DNA of 64,000 nucleotides, from assembly GCF_001083785.1 (NCBI RefSeq), contig NZ_LAVL01000035.1, positions 1 to 64,000 on the forward strand, read 5' to 3'. This document shows, in pieces, positions 11,106 through 20,738 of the stretch; position 1 is the stretch's first letter, and each line of letters opens with the position of its first letter. This DNA is from Nonomuraea sp. SBT364. Lineage in GTDB: Bacteria; Actinomycetota; Actinomycetes; Streptosporangiales; Streptosporangiaceae. Made by a program: the position numbers and the translations under genes. The notes under the pieces are model-generated. The model did not search any database and had not been told where the DNA came from. It saw only the letters and a program-made list of their open reading frames with translations.

Positions 11106-11699
11106 ATGCTCGCCGCACTGACCGGGCTCGGCCTGTCCACCGCCGCCGGGCTCAACGCCTACATCCCGCTGCTGGTCGTGGGTGTCCTGGCCAACCTGAC
11201 CGACAGGGTGCGGCTGCCCGACGGTTACGCGTGGCTGTCCAACTGGGGCGTCCTGGCGATCATCGCGGTGCTGCTGGCCGCGGAGATGGTGCTGGACAAG
11301 GTGCCGGCCGTCGACACGGTCAACGACCTGATCCAGACCGTCGTACGGCCCGCGTCGGGCGGCGTGGTGTTCAGCGCCACCAGCGCGGCGGCCGAGCTCG
11401 ACCACTCCACCTGGATGAGCGCGAACCCGTGGGCGTCCTGGCTGCTCGGCATCGTGATGGCGCTGGCCGTGCACGCGCTCAAGACGGCGGCCAGGCCGGT
11501 GGTCAACGCGGGCACGGCCGGGGCCGCGGCGCCGGTGGTGAGCGTCGCCGAGGACACGGGTTCGCTCGGCATGAGCCTGGTCGCGATCTTCCTGCCGCTC
11601 CTGGTGATCGTCATGCTGGCGGTGTTCGCGCTGGCGGCCTGGTGGACCGTCGGCAGGGTGCGCCGTTTCCGCGCCAGGCGCGCCCGCCCGCCCGGCTAG
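11106..11699 (+). CDS. DUF4126-family membrane protein
   Basis: This 197-residue protein has about four hydrophobic segments: residues 4-30, 45-62, 110-130 and 158-182. GLSTAAGLNAYIPLLVVG near the start and MVLDKVPAVDTVNDLIQTVVRP are the features that place it in the DUF4126 family, whose function is unknown. It begins four bases after the kinase stop and is probably co-transcribed with it. The basic C-terminal tail (RRFRARRARPP) is likely cytoplasmic. No function can be assigned. Confidence 0.75.
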   Translation: MLAALTGLGLSTAAGLNAYIPLLVVGVLANLTDRVRLPDGYAWLSNWGVLAIIAVLLAAEMVLDKVPAVDTVNDLIQTVVRPASGGVVFSATSAAAELDHSTWMSANPWASWLLGIVMALAVHALKTAARPVVNAGTAGAAAPVVSVAEDTGSLGMSLVAIFLPLLVIVMLAVFALAAWWTVGRVRRFRARRARPPG

Positions 11700-12232
11700 G
11701 GCCCCGCGGGGCCGAGCGCCTCGGCGGTGGCGCGCAGCCAGGCCAGCTCGGCCCGGCTGGTGGCGTGCGCGATGGTGAGCAGCCCCTGGCGGAACGGGTC
11801 GCCGAACTCCTGCGCGCCCATCGGCCTGCCGCCCTCGTCGTAGAAGAAGCTCGTCGGCTCCTCCAGAAAGGCCAGGCGCCGGCGCAGCACCGCCGCCTGC
11901 GCGCCCGGGTCGCCGAGGTGACGCAGGAAGGCCAGCAGCACGAACCACCGGTTCTCGTCGCTGATGTCGAGCTCCTCCGGCTCCCGCAGCCGCCGCTCCA
12001 GCTCGGCGCGCCCGTCGTCCGTCAGATAGAGCGTCCGGCGGGGGGCGGCCCCGGCCCCGGGCTCGTCCTTCCTGGTGAGCCAGCCGGCGGCGGCCATCCG
12101 TTTGATCGCCGGATAGAGCGTGCCGTCGGCCACCGGCCGCACGTGCCCCATCAGCGCCGCCACCCGGCCGCGCAGGTCGTAGCCGTGCAGCGGCCGGTCT
12201 CTGAGGAATCCGAGTATCGCGAGCTCCAGCAC
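11696..12232 (-). CDS. PadR-family transcriptional regulator
   Basis: This 178-residue protein has a PadR winged helix at residues 1-85 (ILGFLRDRPLHGYDL, DGTLYPAIKRMAAAGWL, LYLTDDGRAEL) and an alpha-helical C-terminal dimerisation region of the longer PadR group. The GTG start at 12232 fixes the family N-terminus VLELAILGFL. TATTGT lies seven bases upstream, so the message may be leaderless. It is divergent from an alpha/beta hydrolase, with a strong inverted repeat between them, the usual arrangement for PadR autoregulation and control of the neighbour. Its 3' end overlaps the convergent DUF4126 gene. Confidence 0.9.
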   Translation of the reverse strand: MLELAILGFLRDRPLHGYDLRGRVAALMGHVRPVADGTLYPAIKRMAAAGWLTRKDEPGAGAAPRRTLYLTDDGRAELERRLREPEELDISDENRWFVLLAFLRHLGDPGAQAAVLRRRLAFLEEPTSFFYDEGGRPMGAQEFGDPFRQGLLTIAHATSRAELAWLRATAEALGPAGP

Positions 12233-12255
12233 GGGTCCAACAATACCTCGGAGTC

Positions 12256-12279
12256 GATGTATATTGCTATCGATACATC
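12256..12279. promoter_or_regulatory. Inverted repeat, likely PadR operator
   Basis: GATGTAT at 12256-12262 and ATACATC at 12273-12279 are perfect 7-base arms with a 10-base spacer. The half-site resembles the ATGT...ACAT pattern reported for PadR-type regulators. It overlaps a possible rightward -10 (TATATT at 12260-12265) for the hydrolase, so a bound repressor would block it. Confidence 0.6.
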
Positions 12280-12292
12280 CAAGGAGAGAGCC

Positions 12293-13839
<1,547 letters not shown>

Positions 13840-13946
13840 TCACGCTCGGGCGAGGTGATCAAGGGCGGCGGGAACCCGCGGCGTCGGCCCGCGCGTTGGT
13901 CCGTTCGTCAGGCACGGCTATTCTCAAGGCGAGAACTCAACAGGAG

Positions 13947-14552
13947 GTGGCCACGATCAGCGAAATCGTCCTCATCGTGCTGGTGATCCTGGCGTTCCTC
14001 CTGCTGCTGACCGGGGTCGGCGTCTACCTCCTGGTCAAGCTGGGCAGGAAGGCCGCCACCAAGGCCAAGCAGGCCACGACCCGGCTCACCACGCACGTCA
14101 ACGCGATGGGCACCGGCGACGCCGCCGAGGTCGAGCGCCTCCGCCTCGACCTGCGCCGCGAGATGTCGCTCACCCGCCAGGCCGTCGAGCAGGCGCAACG
14201 CCAGGGCTGGGGCCTGGGCGACCTGCCCCGCCTGCTGGCCGACCTGACCGCGCAGGCCGACGTGCACGACGGGCAGCTCGGCATGTACGCCCAGCAGCGC
14301 CGCGTCTCGCCGTACGTCGACCACGCCACGCTCGACCGGCTGCGCCAGCATCAGGCCAAGCTGACGGCCATGTACGCCCGCATCCGCGCCGACCTGCTCA
14401 GCGACCAGGTGCACCACTCGGCCACGGGCATCGCCGACCTCGACAGCCGCACCGACCTGGAGATCGAGTCGCGCCGCCCCGCCCCCGACCCCCTCGACGA
14501 GATCGACGAGCTCTACCGCAAGACCATGCACGAACGCCGCGACCCCTCCTGA
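13947..14552 (+). CDS. Membrane-anchored coiled-coil protein of unknown function
   Basis: This protein of about 201 residues has one strongly hydrophobic N-terminal segment (IVLIVLVILAFLLLLTGVGVYLLV in two parts, residues 6-29), followed by a basic, heptad-like region and an acidic tail ending in IDELYRKTMHERRDPS. This is a single-pass anchor with a cytoplasmic helical domain. The start is uncertain: GTG 13947 is the first in-frame start near a GGAGG, but the spacing is very short; a TTG at 13896 is the alternative. No enzyme motif is present. I do not recognise a family. Confidence 0.65.
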   Translation: MATISEIVLIVLVILAFLLLLTGVGVYLLVKLGRKAATKAKQATTRLTTHVNAMGTGDAAEVERLRLDLRREMSLTRQAVEQAQRQGWGLGDLPRLLADLTAQADVHDGQLGMYAQQRRVSPYVDHATLDRLRQHQAKLTAMYARIRADLLSDQVHHSATGIADLDSRTDLEIESRRPAPDPLDEIDELYRKTMHERRDPS

Positions 14553-14611
14553 CCCGGCTACGGTTCGTGGCATAATCGCGCCAGAGGGTCACCGTCCCAG
14601 GGGGCGAATCG

Positions 14612-15190
14612 ATGAGCTCAGCCTTTCCGGAGTGGTTCTTTCCCGGCCCTCCCGGCGGCTGGACCGCCGACATGCTCGATCGTCTTCCCCCCGACGCGCC
14701 CAGGCACGTCGAGCTGATCGATGGGTCCCTCATCATGATGGTGCCCCAGACGATGTTCCACATGCTCGCGCTCAGACTGTTCGAACGGGAGCTCGTGCCT
14801 CCGGAGCACCTGGTCGTCGTCCGCGAGATGACCGTCACCCTGGGTTTGCGGCAGCGTCCCGAGCCGGACATTCTCCTGGTGAAGGAGACAGCGGCCAGGC
14901 GCATCGGCCTGACCAGTTTCAAGCCCGAGGACGTTCACCTGGTCGTCGAGGTGGTCTCGGAGGAAACTCGCGACAGGGATCGCACCACAAAACCCAGCAG
15001 GTATTCGACCGCGGGCATCAAGCACTTCTGGCGTGTTGAGCTGGAAGACGAGCGACCCGTCGTCTACACGTTCGAGCTCGAGCCCGCCATCAGGGCCTAC
15101 GTGCCCACCGGGATTCATCGAGGTCGCCTGTGCACCGACATCGGGTTCCCGGTCGACCTCGGCCTCGACCTCGACAAGGTCAGACGCTGA
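14612..15190 (+). CDS. Uma2-family (DUF820) PD-(D/E)XK nuclease-like protein
   Basis: This 192-residue protein has the Uma2 layout: HVELIDGSLIMM near residue 35, EPDILLV at about 83 (the catalytic D), LVVEVVSEET at about 112 (the E in EVVSEET) and the following DRTTKPSRYSTAGI. Uma2 proteins are restriction-endonuclease-fold proteins that expanded in actinobacteria and cyanobacteria; their biological role is unsettled. The gene is less G+C-rich than its neighbours and uses more rare codons, which may reflect transfer. CATAAT at 14571-14576 is a candidate -10. It overlaps the convergent zinc-ribbon gene by 11 bases. Confidence 0.82.
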   Translation: MSSAFPEWFFPGPPGGWTADMLDRLPPDAPRHVELIDGSLIMMVPQTMFHMLALRLFERELVPPEHLVVVREMTVTLGLRQRPEPDILLVKETAARRIGLTSFKPEDVHLVVEVVSEETRDRDRTTKPSRYSTAGIKHFWRVELEDERPVVYTFELEPAIRAYVPTGIHRGRLCTDIGFPVDLGLDLDKVRR

Positions 15191-15752
15191 GGTCACCGCC
15201 GTCCCATTCGCGGTAGATGTGGGCGGCGAGCTGCTCGGCGGTGGCGCCCTTGTTGAGCAGGGCGCGGGTGGCCTGGGCCTGGGCGGTCGTGGGCAGGTGA
15301 CCGTCGAGCAGGAGCGGCAGTGACAGCCGCCGCCCCAGCACCTCCCGCGCGGAGACCCAGCCCGGCCTGCGCAGCACCGACACGTTGACCCGCAGCGCGT
15401 GCTCGTTGCCGGGCGGGACGCCGGGCCGGTCGATCTCGACGGCGACGTAGCGGAACCCGTTGGCCAGGTTGCATCCGGCGCACCGGGCCGGCCCGCGGCT
15501 GAGCTTGCCGCCGCACTCGCCGCAGGTCAGCCGGTCGTAGGCGGCGTCGACCACCCGCCACGGGTGCCGGTCGGGCTCGTCGATCACCATCTCGGCGACG
15601 ACCCGCTCGTCCTCGGCGGTGAGGCGGCCGAACCTTCGGGCGACGAACTCCCGCCAGCCGGACTCGACGATCTCGTCCACGATCCCGGCACACCGGCCGC
15701 ATCCGGGCGCCCCGGCCGGCTCGAAGTGGCCACAGGGTCCGCATCGCCGCAT
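15180..15752 (-). CDS. Zinc-ribbon protein of unknown function
   Basis: This 190-residue protein has two cysteine clusters: CGPC...CGRC (residues 4-24) and CGEC...CAGC (about 77-92), each a likely zinc ribbon. The C-terminal half, with LPLLLDGHLPTTAQAQATRALLNKG split over a helix pair, has no motif I recognise. ATG 15752 is preferred, although a TTG at 15767 is in frame. The pairing with the convergent Uma2 nuclease gene may be accidental. The function is unknown. Confidence 0.65.
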   Translation of the reverse strand: MRRCGPCGHFEPAGAPGCGRCAGIVDEIVESGWREFVARRFGRLTAEDERVVAEMVIDEPDRHPWRVVDAAYDRLTCGECGGKLSRGPARCAGCNLANGFRYVAVEIDRPGVPPGNEHALRVNVSVLRRPGWVSAREVLGRRLSLPLLLDGHLPTTAQAQATRALLNKGATAEQLAAHIYREWDGGDLSV

Positions 15753-15847
15753 CCCTCCACAGTACAAACGCCCGCTGCCCGGCTTCAGCCGGTTTTCCGG
15801 GGCGCGGCGTCCTTCCCCCGGGCCGCGCCGGGCAGAAGACTGAGGGG

Positions 15848-16201
15848 ATGATTCACGGACTGCATCTCCTGTTCCACAGCCGGGACCCGGAGGCGGACCG
15901 GGCGTTCCTGCGCGACGTGCTCGGCTGGCCGTACGTGGAGGACCCGGCGTCGGGGGCCGGGTGGCTCATCTTCCGGACGCCGCCCGCCGAGCTGGGCGTG
16001 CACCCGGCCGGCGGCGAGCCGGTGGTGTCGCTGCACCTGATGTGCGACGACATCGGCGCGACCGTCGCCCGGCTCGCCGCCGAGGGCGTCGCCACCGGCC
16101 CGGTCACGGACGAGGGCTACGGCCTGGCGACGACGCTCACCCTGCCCAGCGGCGCCCCCATCGGCCTCTACGAGCCACGCCACGCCAGCCCGCTCGCCTG
16201 A
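15848..16201 (+). CDS. VOC (glyoxalase/dioxygenase superfamily) protein
   Basis: This 117-residue single VOC module begins MIHGLHLLFHSRDPEADRAF and shows the repeating beta-alpha-beta-beta-beta pattern, with VVSLHLMCDDIGATVARLAAEG in the middle and LPSGAPIGLYEPRH at the end. H5, H71 and E115 could serve as metal ligands. Members are glyoxalases, dioxygenases or antibiotic-binding proteins; nothing here narrows it further. It is divergent from the zinc-ribbon gene. Confidence 0.78.
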   Translation: MIHGLHLLFHSRDPEADRAFLRDVLGWPYVEDPASGAGWLIFRTPPAELGVHPAGGEPVVSLHLMCDDIGATVARLAAEGVATGPVTDEGYGLATTLTLPSGAPIGLYEPRHASPLA

Positions 16202-16205
16202 CGAG

Positions 16206-16289
16206 GTTCATGCGGGGGCCGGGAACCGTACAACACTCCTTGACCGGGAGATACACCCTCGCGTTCCGGGCAGTCGTCCCCGCATGAAC
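16206..16289. repeat. 12-base inverted repeat flanking the promoter region and covering a start codon
   Basis: GTTCATGCGGGG at 16206-16217 is the exact reverse complement of CCCCGCATGAAC at 16278-16289. The right arm contains the ATG of the PepSY lipoprotein gene (16284). The arms are 60 bases apart and enclose TTGACC, a possible -35. If both arms were transcribed, the stem would hide the start codon; if not, they may be paired protein sites. Confidence 0.55.
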
Positions 16290-17000
16290 GGGGAGACCAA
16301 GCGCAACACGATCATCGGCGCCACCCTGGCGAGCGCCGCACTGCTGACCGGCACGGGCTGCGGCCCCGCCGCGCCGGACGCGACGGGAGCGGCCCAGGCG
16401 GCCGGGGCGCCGGCAGCCGAGCCGACGGACCCGGAGGCCCCGCCCACCGACCCTGAAGGCCCGCCCACCGACTCCGAGATGTCGCCCACGGAGCCTGAGG
16501 CCTCGCCCCCGGACGCGACGCCTTCCCCCACCGACGGCAGCCCGTCGCCCGGCGCCACCCAGGGCGGCATCGCCGATCTCAAGAAGGCCGGCGACGCGGC
16601 TCTCGCCGCGGTCCCGAACTCCACGCTCATCTCCATCGAGAGCGAGGAAGACGGCAAGATCTGGGAGGTGCAGGTCGTCGACGGCCAGGGCGCCGAGCAG
16701 CAGATGGACATCGACGCCACCACCGGCCAGGTGGTGAACGGCCCCACGGCGGAGGAGTCGGACGCCGAGGACAAGGCCAAGCACCTCGAACGCGTCAAGG
16801 CCGCCAAGCTCAGCTACGCCCAGGCCGCCGACAAGATCGCCGCCTCCGTCCCGGAGGGGCGCATCACCGAGCTGAACCTCGACAGCAGCAAGGACAAGAC
16901 CGTCTGGGAGTCGGACGTCGTCACTCCCGACGGCACCAAGCACGAGGTCACCGTCGACGCGGCCTCCGGCGAGGTGACCAAGAGCGGCTCCACCAGCTGA
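16284..17000 (+). CDS. PepSY-domain lipoprotein
   Basis: This 238-residue exported protein has a signal peptide with lipobox LLTGTGC (C26), so it is probably lipid-anchored outside the membrane. Residues 38-85 are a proline/threonine/acidic linker built on PTDPE-like repeats, consistent with a spacer through the cell wall. Two PepSY-like modules follow (about 95-155 and 170-235), each with the pattern ISIESEEDGKIWEVQVVDG or ELNLDSSKDKTVWESDVV and ending in ATTGQVV or AASGEVT. PepSY domains are thought to inhibit or chaperone extracellular proteases. Its stop codon lies in a 17-base tandem duplication. Confidence 0.82.
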   Translation: MNGETKRNTIIGATLASAALLTGTGCGPAAPDATGAAQAAGAPAAEPTDPEAPPTDPEGPPTDSEMSPTEPEASPPDATPSPTDGSPSPGATQGGIADLKKAGDAALAAVPNSTLISIESEEDGKIWEVQVVDGQGAEQQMDIDATTGQVVNGPTAEESDAEDKAKHLERVKAAKLSYAQAADKIAASVPEGRITELNLDSSKDKTVWESDVVTPDGTKHEVTVDAASGEVTKSGSTS

Positions 17001-17018
17001 CCGGCTCCACCAGCTGAC
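16985..17018 (+). repeat. 17-base tandem duplication spanning a stop codon
   Basis: Two perfect copies of CGGCTCCACCAGCTGAC occupy 16985-17001 and 17002-17018. The first copy contains the TGA of the PepSY lipoprotein gene; the second repeats it in the 3' flank. Confidence 0.9.
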
Positions 17019-17049
17019 CTCCGGGCTCGGAGAGGGCGAGCCACGCGAA

Positions 17050-17086
17050 GGGCCCGTGCCTGCGGAGACTCCGCAGGCACGGGCCC
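17050..17086. terminator. Strong bidirectional terminator hairpin
   Basis: Seventeen-base perfect arms at 17050-17066 and 17070-17086 (GGGCCCGTGCCTGCGGA and its complement) enclose a GAC loop. It separates the convergent PepSY lipoprotein and VOC genes. Confidence 0.8.
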
Positions 17087-17116
17087 TGGCGATCCGTGAT
17101 CAGCCAGGAGGTGGCC

Positions 17117-17458
17117 TCATCCCTGGCCGCCGCCGAAGCTGATCTCGTTGCCTTCCGCGTCGCGGTAGATGACCTTCGTCACGCCGCCCTCGAACGTCTC
17201 GCGCCCGGCGGGCTCGATGCCGCGCCGGGCGATCCCGGCGACCCGGTCGTCCAGGTCGTCGACGAACGACAGCACCAGGGCGTTCCCCGCCCGTGCGGGG
17301 TCCTGCACGATGTAGACGTAGCGGTTGGCGGCCACCTCCCACACCGCCTCGATGTCGTTCGGCAGGAACGACGGCGGCCCGCCGAAGACCTTCTCGTACC
17401 ACGGCAGCGCCGTGGCGTAGTCGGTGACGGGTATGCCGGCGAAAAGGTCCAGCGTCAT
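17117..17458 (-). CDS. VOC (glyoxalase-like) protein
   Basis: This 113-residue single-module VOC protein reads LFAGIPVTDYATALPWYEKVFGG at the start and VTKVIYRDAEGNEISFGG at the end, the usual bleomycin-resistance/dioxygenase pattern. The first motif carries a valine and threonine where glyoxalase I has its histidine ligand, so metal binding is doubtful and a binding or scavenging role is possible. It lies 19 bp beyond the uvrB ATG-distal end on the same strand, that is, downstream of uvrB in the direction of transcription. Confidence 0.75.
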   Translation of the reverse strand: MTLDLFAGIPVTDYATALPWYEKVFGGPPSFLPNDIEAVWEVAANRYVYIVQDPARAGNALVLSFVDDLDDRVAGIARRGIEPAGRETFEGGVTKVIYRDAEGNEISFGGGQG

Positions 17459-17490
17459 GTCGTCCTCCGCACGTGGTCGAGGTGCCCGGG

Positions 17491-19599
17491 TCAGCTGATG
17501 CCTGCCTCACGCATGTCGCGCAGTTCGCGCTTGAGCTCCTTGATCTCGTCGCGCAGCCGGGCCGCCACCTCGAACTGCAGGTCGGCCGCCGCCTGGTGCA
17601 TCTGCTCGGTGAGGGACTCGATCAGCGACTCCATCTGCGCCCGGGGCAGCTCGCCGGCGATGGCCTTGGCGTGCTGGCCGGCCTTGGCGGCGGCGAATCC
17701 GGGGACCGGCGCCTTGCCGCGGGACTGGTTGCGCCCGCCGCCCATGAGCTGCTGGGTGTCGGCGTCCTCCCGCTGCAGCGAGTCGAGGATGTCGGCGATC
17801 TTCTTGCGCAGCGGCTGCGGGTCGATGCCGTTGGCCTGGTTGTAGGCGACCTGCTTGGCCCGGCGCCGGTTGGTCTCGTCGATGGCCCGCTCCATCGACG
17901 GCGTCACCTTGTCGGCGTACATGTGCACCTGGCCGGAGACGTTTCGGGCGGCGCGGCCGATGGTCTGGATGAGCGACGTCTCCGAGCGCAGGAAGCCTTC
18001 CTTGTCGGCGTCGAGGATGGCCACCAGCGACACCTCGGGCAGGTCGAGGCCCTCGCGCAGCAGGTTGATGCCGACGAGCACGTCGTACTCGCCGACCCGC
18101 AGCTCGCGCAGCAGCTCGATGCGGCGCAGCGTGTCGACCTCGCTGTGCAGGTAGCGGACCCGGATGCCGAGCTCCAGCAGGTAGTCGGTGAGGTCTTCGG
18201 CCATCTTCTTGGTGAGCGTGGTGACCAGGACCCGCTCGTCGCGGTCGGCGCGCTCGCGGATCTCGTGCACCAGGTCGTCGATCTGGCCCTTGGTCGGCTT
18301 GACGACGACCTCGGGGTCGACCAGGCCGGTGGGCCGGATGACCTGCTCGACGACGTCGCCCTTGACCCGGCCGAGCTCATAGGAGCCCGGGGTGGCCGAC
18401 AGGTAGACGGTCTGGCCGATCCGCTCCAGGAACTCCTCCCACTTCAGCGGCCGGTTGTCCATGGCGGACGGCAGCCGGAAGCCGTGGTCGACGAGCGTGC
18501 GCTTGCGGGAGGCGTCGCCTTCGTACATGGCGCCGATCTGCGGCACGGTCTGGTGGGACTCGTCGAGCACGAGGACGAAGTCTTCGGGGAAGTAGTCGAG
18601 CAGCGTGTTGGGGGCGCTGCCGGCGGGCCGGCCGTCCATGTGGCGGGAGTAGTTCTCGATGCCGGAGCAGGTGCCGATCTGGCGCATCATCTCGATGTCG
18701 TACGTGGTGCGCATGCGCAGCCGCTGGGCCTCCAGCAGCTTGCCCTGGCGCTCCAGCTCCGCCAGCCGCTCGGTGAGCTCGGCCTCGATCCCGGCGACGG
18801 CGGTGGCCATGCGCTCCTCACCGGCGACGTAGTGGGAGGCGGGGAAGATGTAGAGCTCTTCGTCCTCGGTGATGACCTCGCCGGTCAGCGGGTGCATGGT
18901 GGACAGCTTCTCGATCTCGTCGCCGAACATCTCGATGCGCACGGCGAGCTCTTCGTACTTGGGGATGATCTCGATCGTGTCGCCGCGCACCCGGAACGTG
19001 CCTCGGGTGAAGGCCAGGTCGTTGCGGGTGTACTGCATGTCGACGAGGCGGCGCAGCAGCTGGTCGCGGTCGACGTCCATGCCGACGCGCAGCCGGGCCA
19101 TGCGGTCGACGTATTCCTGCGGGGTGCCCAGGCCGTAGATGCACGAGACGGAGGCGACGACGATGGTGTCGCGGCGGGTGAGCAGCGAGTTGGTGGCCGA
19201 GTGGCGCAGCCGCTCGACCTCGTCGTTGATCGAGGAGTCTTTCTCGATGTAGGTGTCGCTCTGCGGGACGTACGCCTCGGGCTGGTAGTAGTCGTAGTAG
19301 GAGACGAAGTATTCGACCGCGTTGTTGGGCAGCATCTCGCGCAGCTCGTTGGCGAACTGGGCGGCGAGGGTCTTGTTGGGCTGCATGACCAGCGCGGGGC
19401 GCTGCAGCCGCTCGATGAGCCACGCGATGGTGGCGGTCTTGCCGGTGCCGGTGGCGCCCAGCAGCACGTTGTCCTTGGCGCCGGCCTTGACGCGGCGCTC
19501 CAGCTCGGCGATGGCCGTCGGCTGGTCGCCCGAGGGGGTCATCTCGGTGACGACCTCGAACGGCGCCACCTTCCGCTGCAAATCTGTGACCGGTCGCAT
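17491..19599 (-). CDS. uvrB: Excinuclease ABC subunit B
   Basis: This 702-residue helicase-like subunit of nucleotide excision repair receives damage from UvrA and recruits UvrC. It shows Walker A GATGTGKT (residues 48-55), the beta-hairpin region [12 protein letters not shown] that is inserted between DNA strands, DESH and the C-terminal UVR motif ([18 protein letters not shown], about 670-690) that contacts UvrC. ATG 19599 is the family start; a GTG three codons earlier is possible. Length is normal. It is a single gene with its own upstream gap of 36 bp to the XRE regulator. Confidence 0.97.
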   Translation of the reverse strand: MRPVTDLQRKVAPFEVVTEMTPSGDQPTAIAELERRVKAGAKDNVLLGATGTGKTATIAWLIERLQRPALVMQPNKTLAAQFANELREMLPNNAVEYFVSYYDYYQPEAYVPQSDTYIEKDSSINDEVERLRHSATNSLLTRRDTIVVASVSCIYGLGTPQEYVDRMARLRVGMDVDRDQLLRRLVDMQYTRNDLAFTRGTFRVRGDTIEIIPKYEELAVRIEMFGDEIEKLSTMHPLTGEVITEDEELYIFPASHYVAGEERMATAVAGIEAELTERLAELERQGKLLEAQRLRMRTTYDIEMMRQIGTCSGIENYSRHMDGRPAGSAPNTLLDYFPEDFVLVLDESHQTVPQIGAMYEGDASRKRTLVDHGFRLPSAMDNRPLKWEEFLERIGQTVYLSATPGSYELGRVKGDVVEQVIRPTGLVDPEVVVKPTKGQIDDLVHEIRERADRDERVLVTTLTKKMAEDLTDYLLELGIRVRYLHSEVDTLRRIELLRELRVGEYDVLVGINLLREGLDLPEVSLVAILDADKEGFLRSETSLIQTIGRAARNVSGQVHMYADKVTPSMERAIDETNRRRAKQVAYNQANGIDPQPLRKKIADILDSLQREDADTQQLMGGGRNQSRGKAPVPGFAAAKAGQHAKAIAGELPRAQMESLIESLTEQMHQAAADLQFEVAARLRDEIKELKRELRDMREAGIS

Positions 19600-19635
19600 G
19601 CTGCCCACTGTAGGTGGCCCGACCGACAGAATCGG

Positions 19636-19869
19636 TCAGGCCGTCCGCTCACCGATGCGGGGGAAGGGCACGGTGGAGAAGACCACCTCCACCGGCACCT
19701 CGAAGTATTCGGCTATCCGCAGCGCCAGGTAGAGGCTGGGACTGTATTCGCCACGCTCCAGATAGCCGACGGTCTGGTAATGGACTCCCAGGGCGTCGGC
19801 GAGCTGCCTGCGGCTGACACCCCGCTCGGCGCGCAGCAGGGCGATGCGGTTGTAGACGGTCTCGCTCAT
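19636..19869 (-). CDS. Small XRE-family regulator
   Basis: This 77-residue protein is a single Cro/CI helix-turn-helix: RIALLRAERGVSRRQLADALGVHYQTVGYLERGEYSPSLYLALRIAEYF in consecutive helices, then VPVEVVFSTVPFP. It is the small YozG-like type commonly encoded beside ABC exporters. It starts 14 bp after the permease stop on the same strand, so it belongs to the exporter operon and may bind the palindromes upstream at 21663-21711. Binding is inferred. Confidence 0.88.
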   Translation of the reverse strand: MSETVYNRIALLRAERGVSRRQLADALGVHYQTVGYLERGEYSPSLYLALRIAEYFEVPVEVVFSTVPFPRIGERTA

Positions 19870-19883
19870 CGTCGCCCATCTTC

Positions 19884-20738
19884 TCAGCCGATCCGCTGCA
19901 GTGCCCGGTCGCGCCGCGCCTGCATCAGCGAGCCCGATTCGCGGCGGGCCATCCGGCGCAGGATCGGCGGCGCGAGCACGAGCCCGGCCACGGTCCAGGC
20001 CAGCAGCACGCCGAACGTCGGCAGCGGGCGCCACGAGCCGCCCAGCTCGGCCGCGACCGCCGCGTCGGGCAGCAGCGCCGAGCGCATGCCGAGCCCGAGC
20101 CAGTAGATCGGGAACGCCTGGGCCACGCCCTGCAGCCAGCCCGCGAGCGCGGTGATCGGGTAGAAGATGCCGGAGATGGAGGTGAGCCCGCCGAAGACGA
20201 GCATCGACAGCCCGGCGGCGGTCTGCGGGTTGGTGGCCAGCGAGCCGATGACGGCGCCCCACGGCAGGGTGGCGGCCAGCCCGAGCAGCGCCACCCAGAA
20301 CACGGTGAGCCAGCCGCCCGCTCCGGCGGCGCGGAGTTCGGGCACCAGGATCAGCCCGGCGGCGACCACGACCACGAGGCTGCCGAGCGCGCCGAGCGAG
20401 ACGGACGTCACGCGGCCCACCAGGTAGCCGAGCATGCCGTGCGGCAGCGCCTTGGCCCGCAGCAGCGTGCCGTCCTCCCGTTCGACGGCGAGGGAGCCGA
20501 CGACGCCCATGAGACTGTTGAAGGCCACGCCGAGGCCAAGGATCCCGGGCATCGTGGCCGCCGCGAGCGACAGGTCGGTGCCGGGGATCCGCGCGTCGCG
20601 CTGGAAGTAGATCACGGCGATGAACGCGAACGTGGTGACGAGCGTGAAGCCGATCTCCTGTGGGTTGGCGAGGGCGTGCCTGAACTCGATCCAGCCTCTG
20701 GACAGCCCGAGCCGGGCGGCGTGCACGGCGGGGTTCAT
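19884..20738 (-). CDS. ABC-2 type exporter permease
   Basis: This 284-residue membrane protein has six predicted spanning segments, including GFTLVTTFAFIAVIYF, LGALGSLVVVVAAGLILV and LVFGGLTSISGIFYPITALAGW. The last of these, with the P-I-x-x-L-x-G pattern before the final helices, is typical of ABC-2 drug or polysaccharide exporters. EREDGTLLRAKALP forms the coupling helix. It overlaps the ATPase gene by four bases and works with it. The transported compound is unknown. Confidence 0.88.
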   Translation of the reverse strand: MNPAVHAARLGLSRGWIEFRHALANPQEIGFTLVTTFAFIAVIYFQRDARIPGTDLSLAAATMPGILGLGVAFNSLMGVVGSLAVEREDGTLLRAKALPHGMLGYLVGRVTSVSLGALGSLVVVVAAGLILVPELRAAGAGGWLTVFWVALLGLAATLPWGAVIGSLATNPQTAAGLSMLVFGGLTSISGIFYPITALAGWLQGVAQAFPIYWLGLGMRSALLPDAAVAAELGGSWRPLPTFGVLLAWTVAGLVLAPPILRRMARRESGSLMQARRDRALQRIG

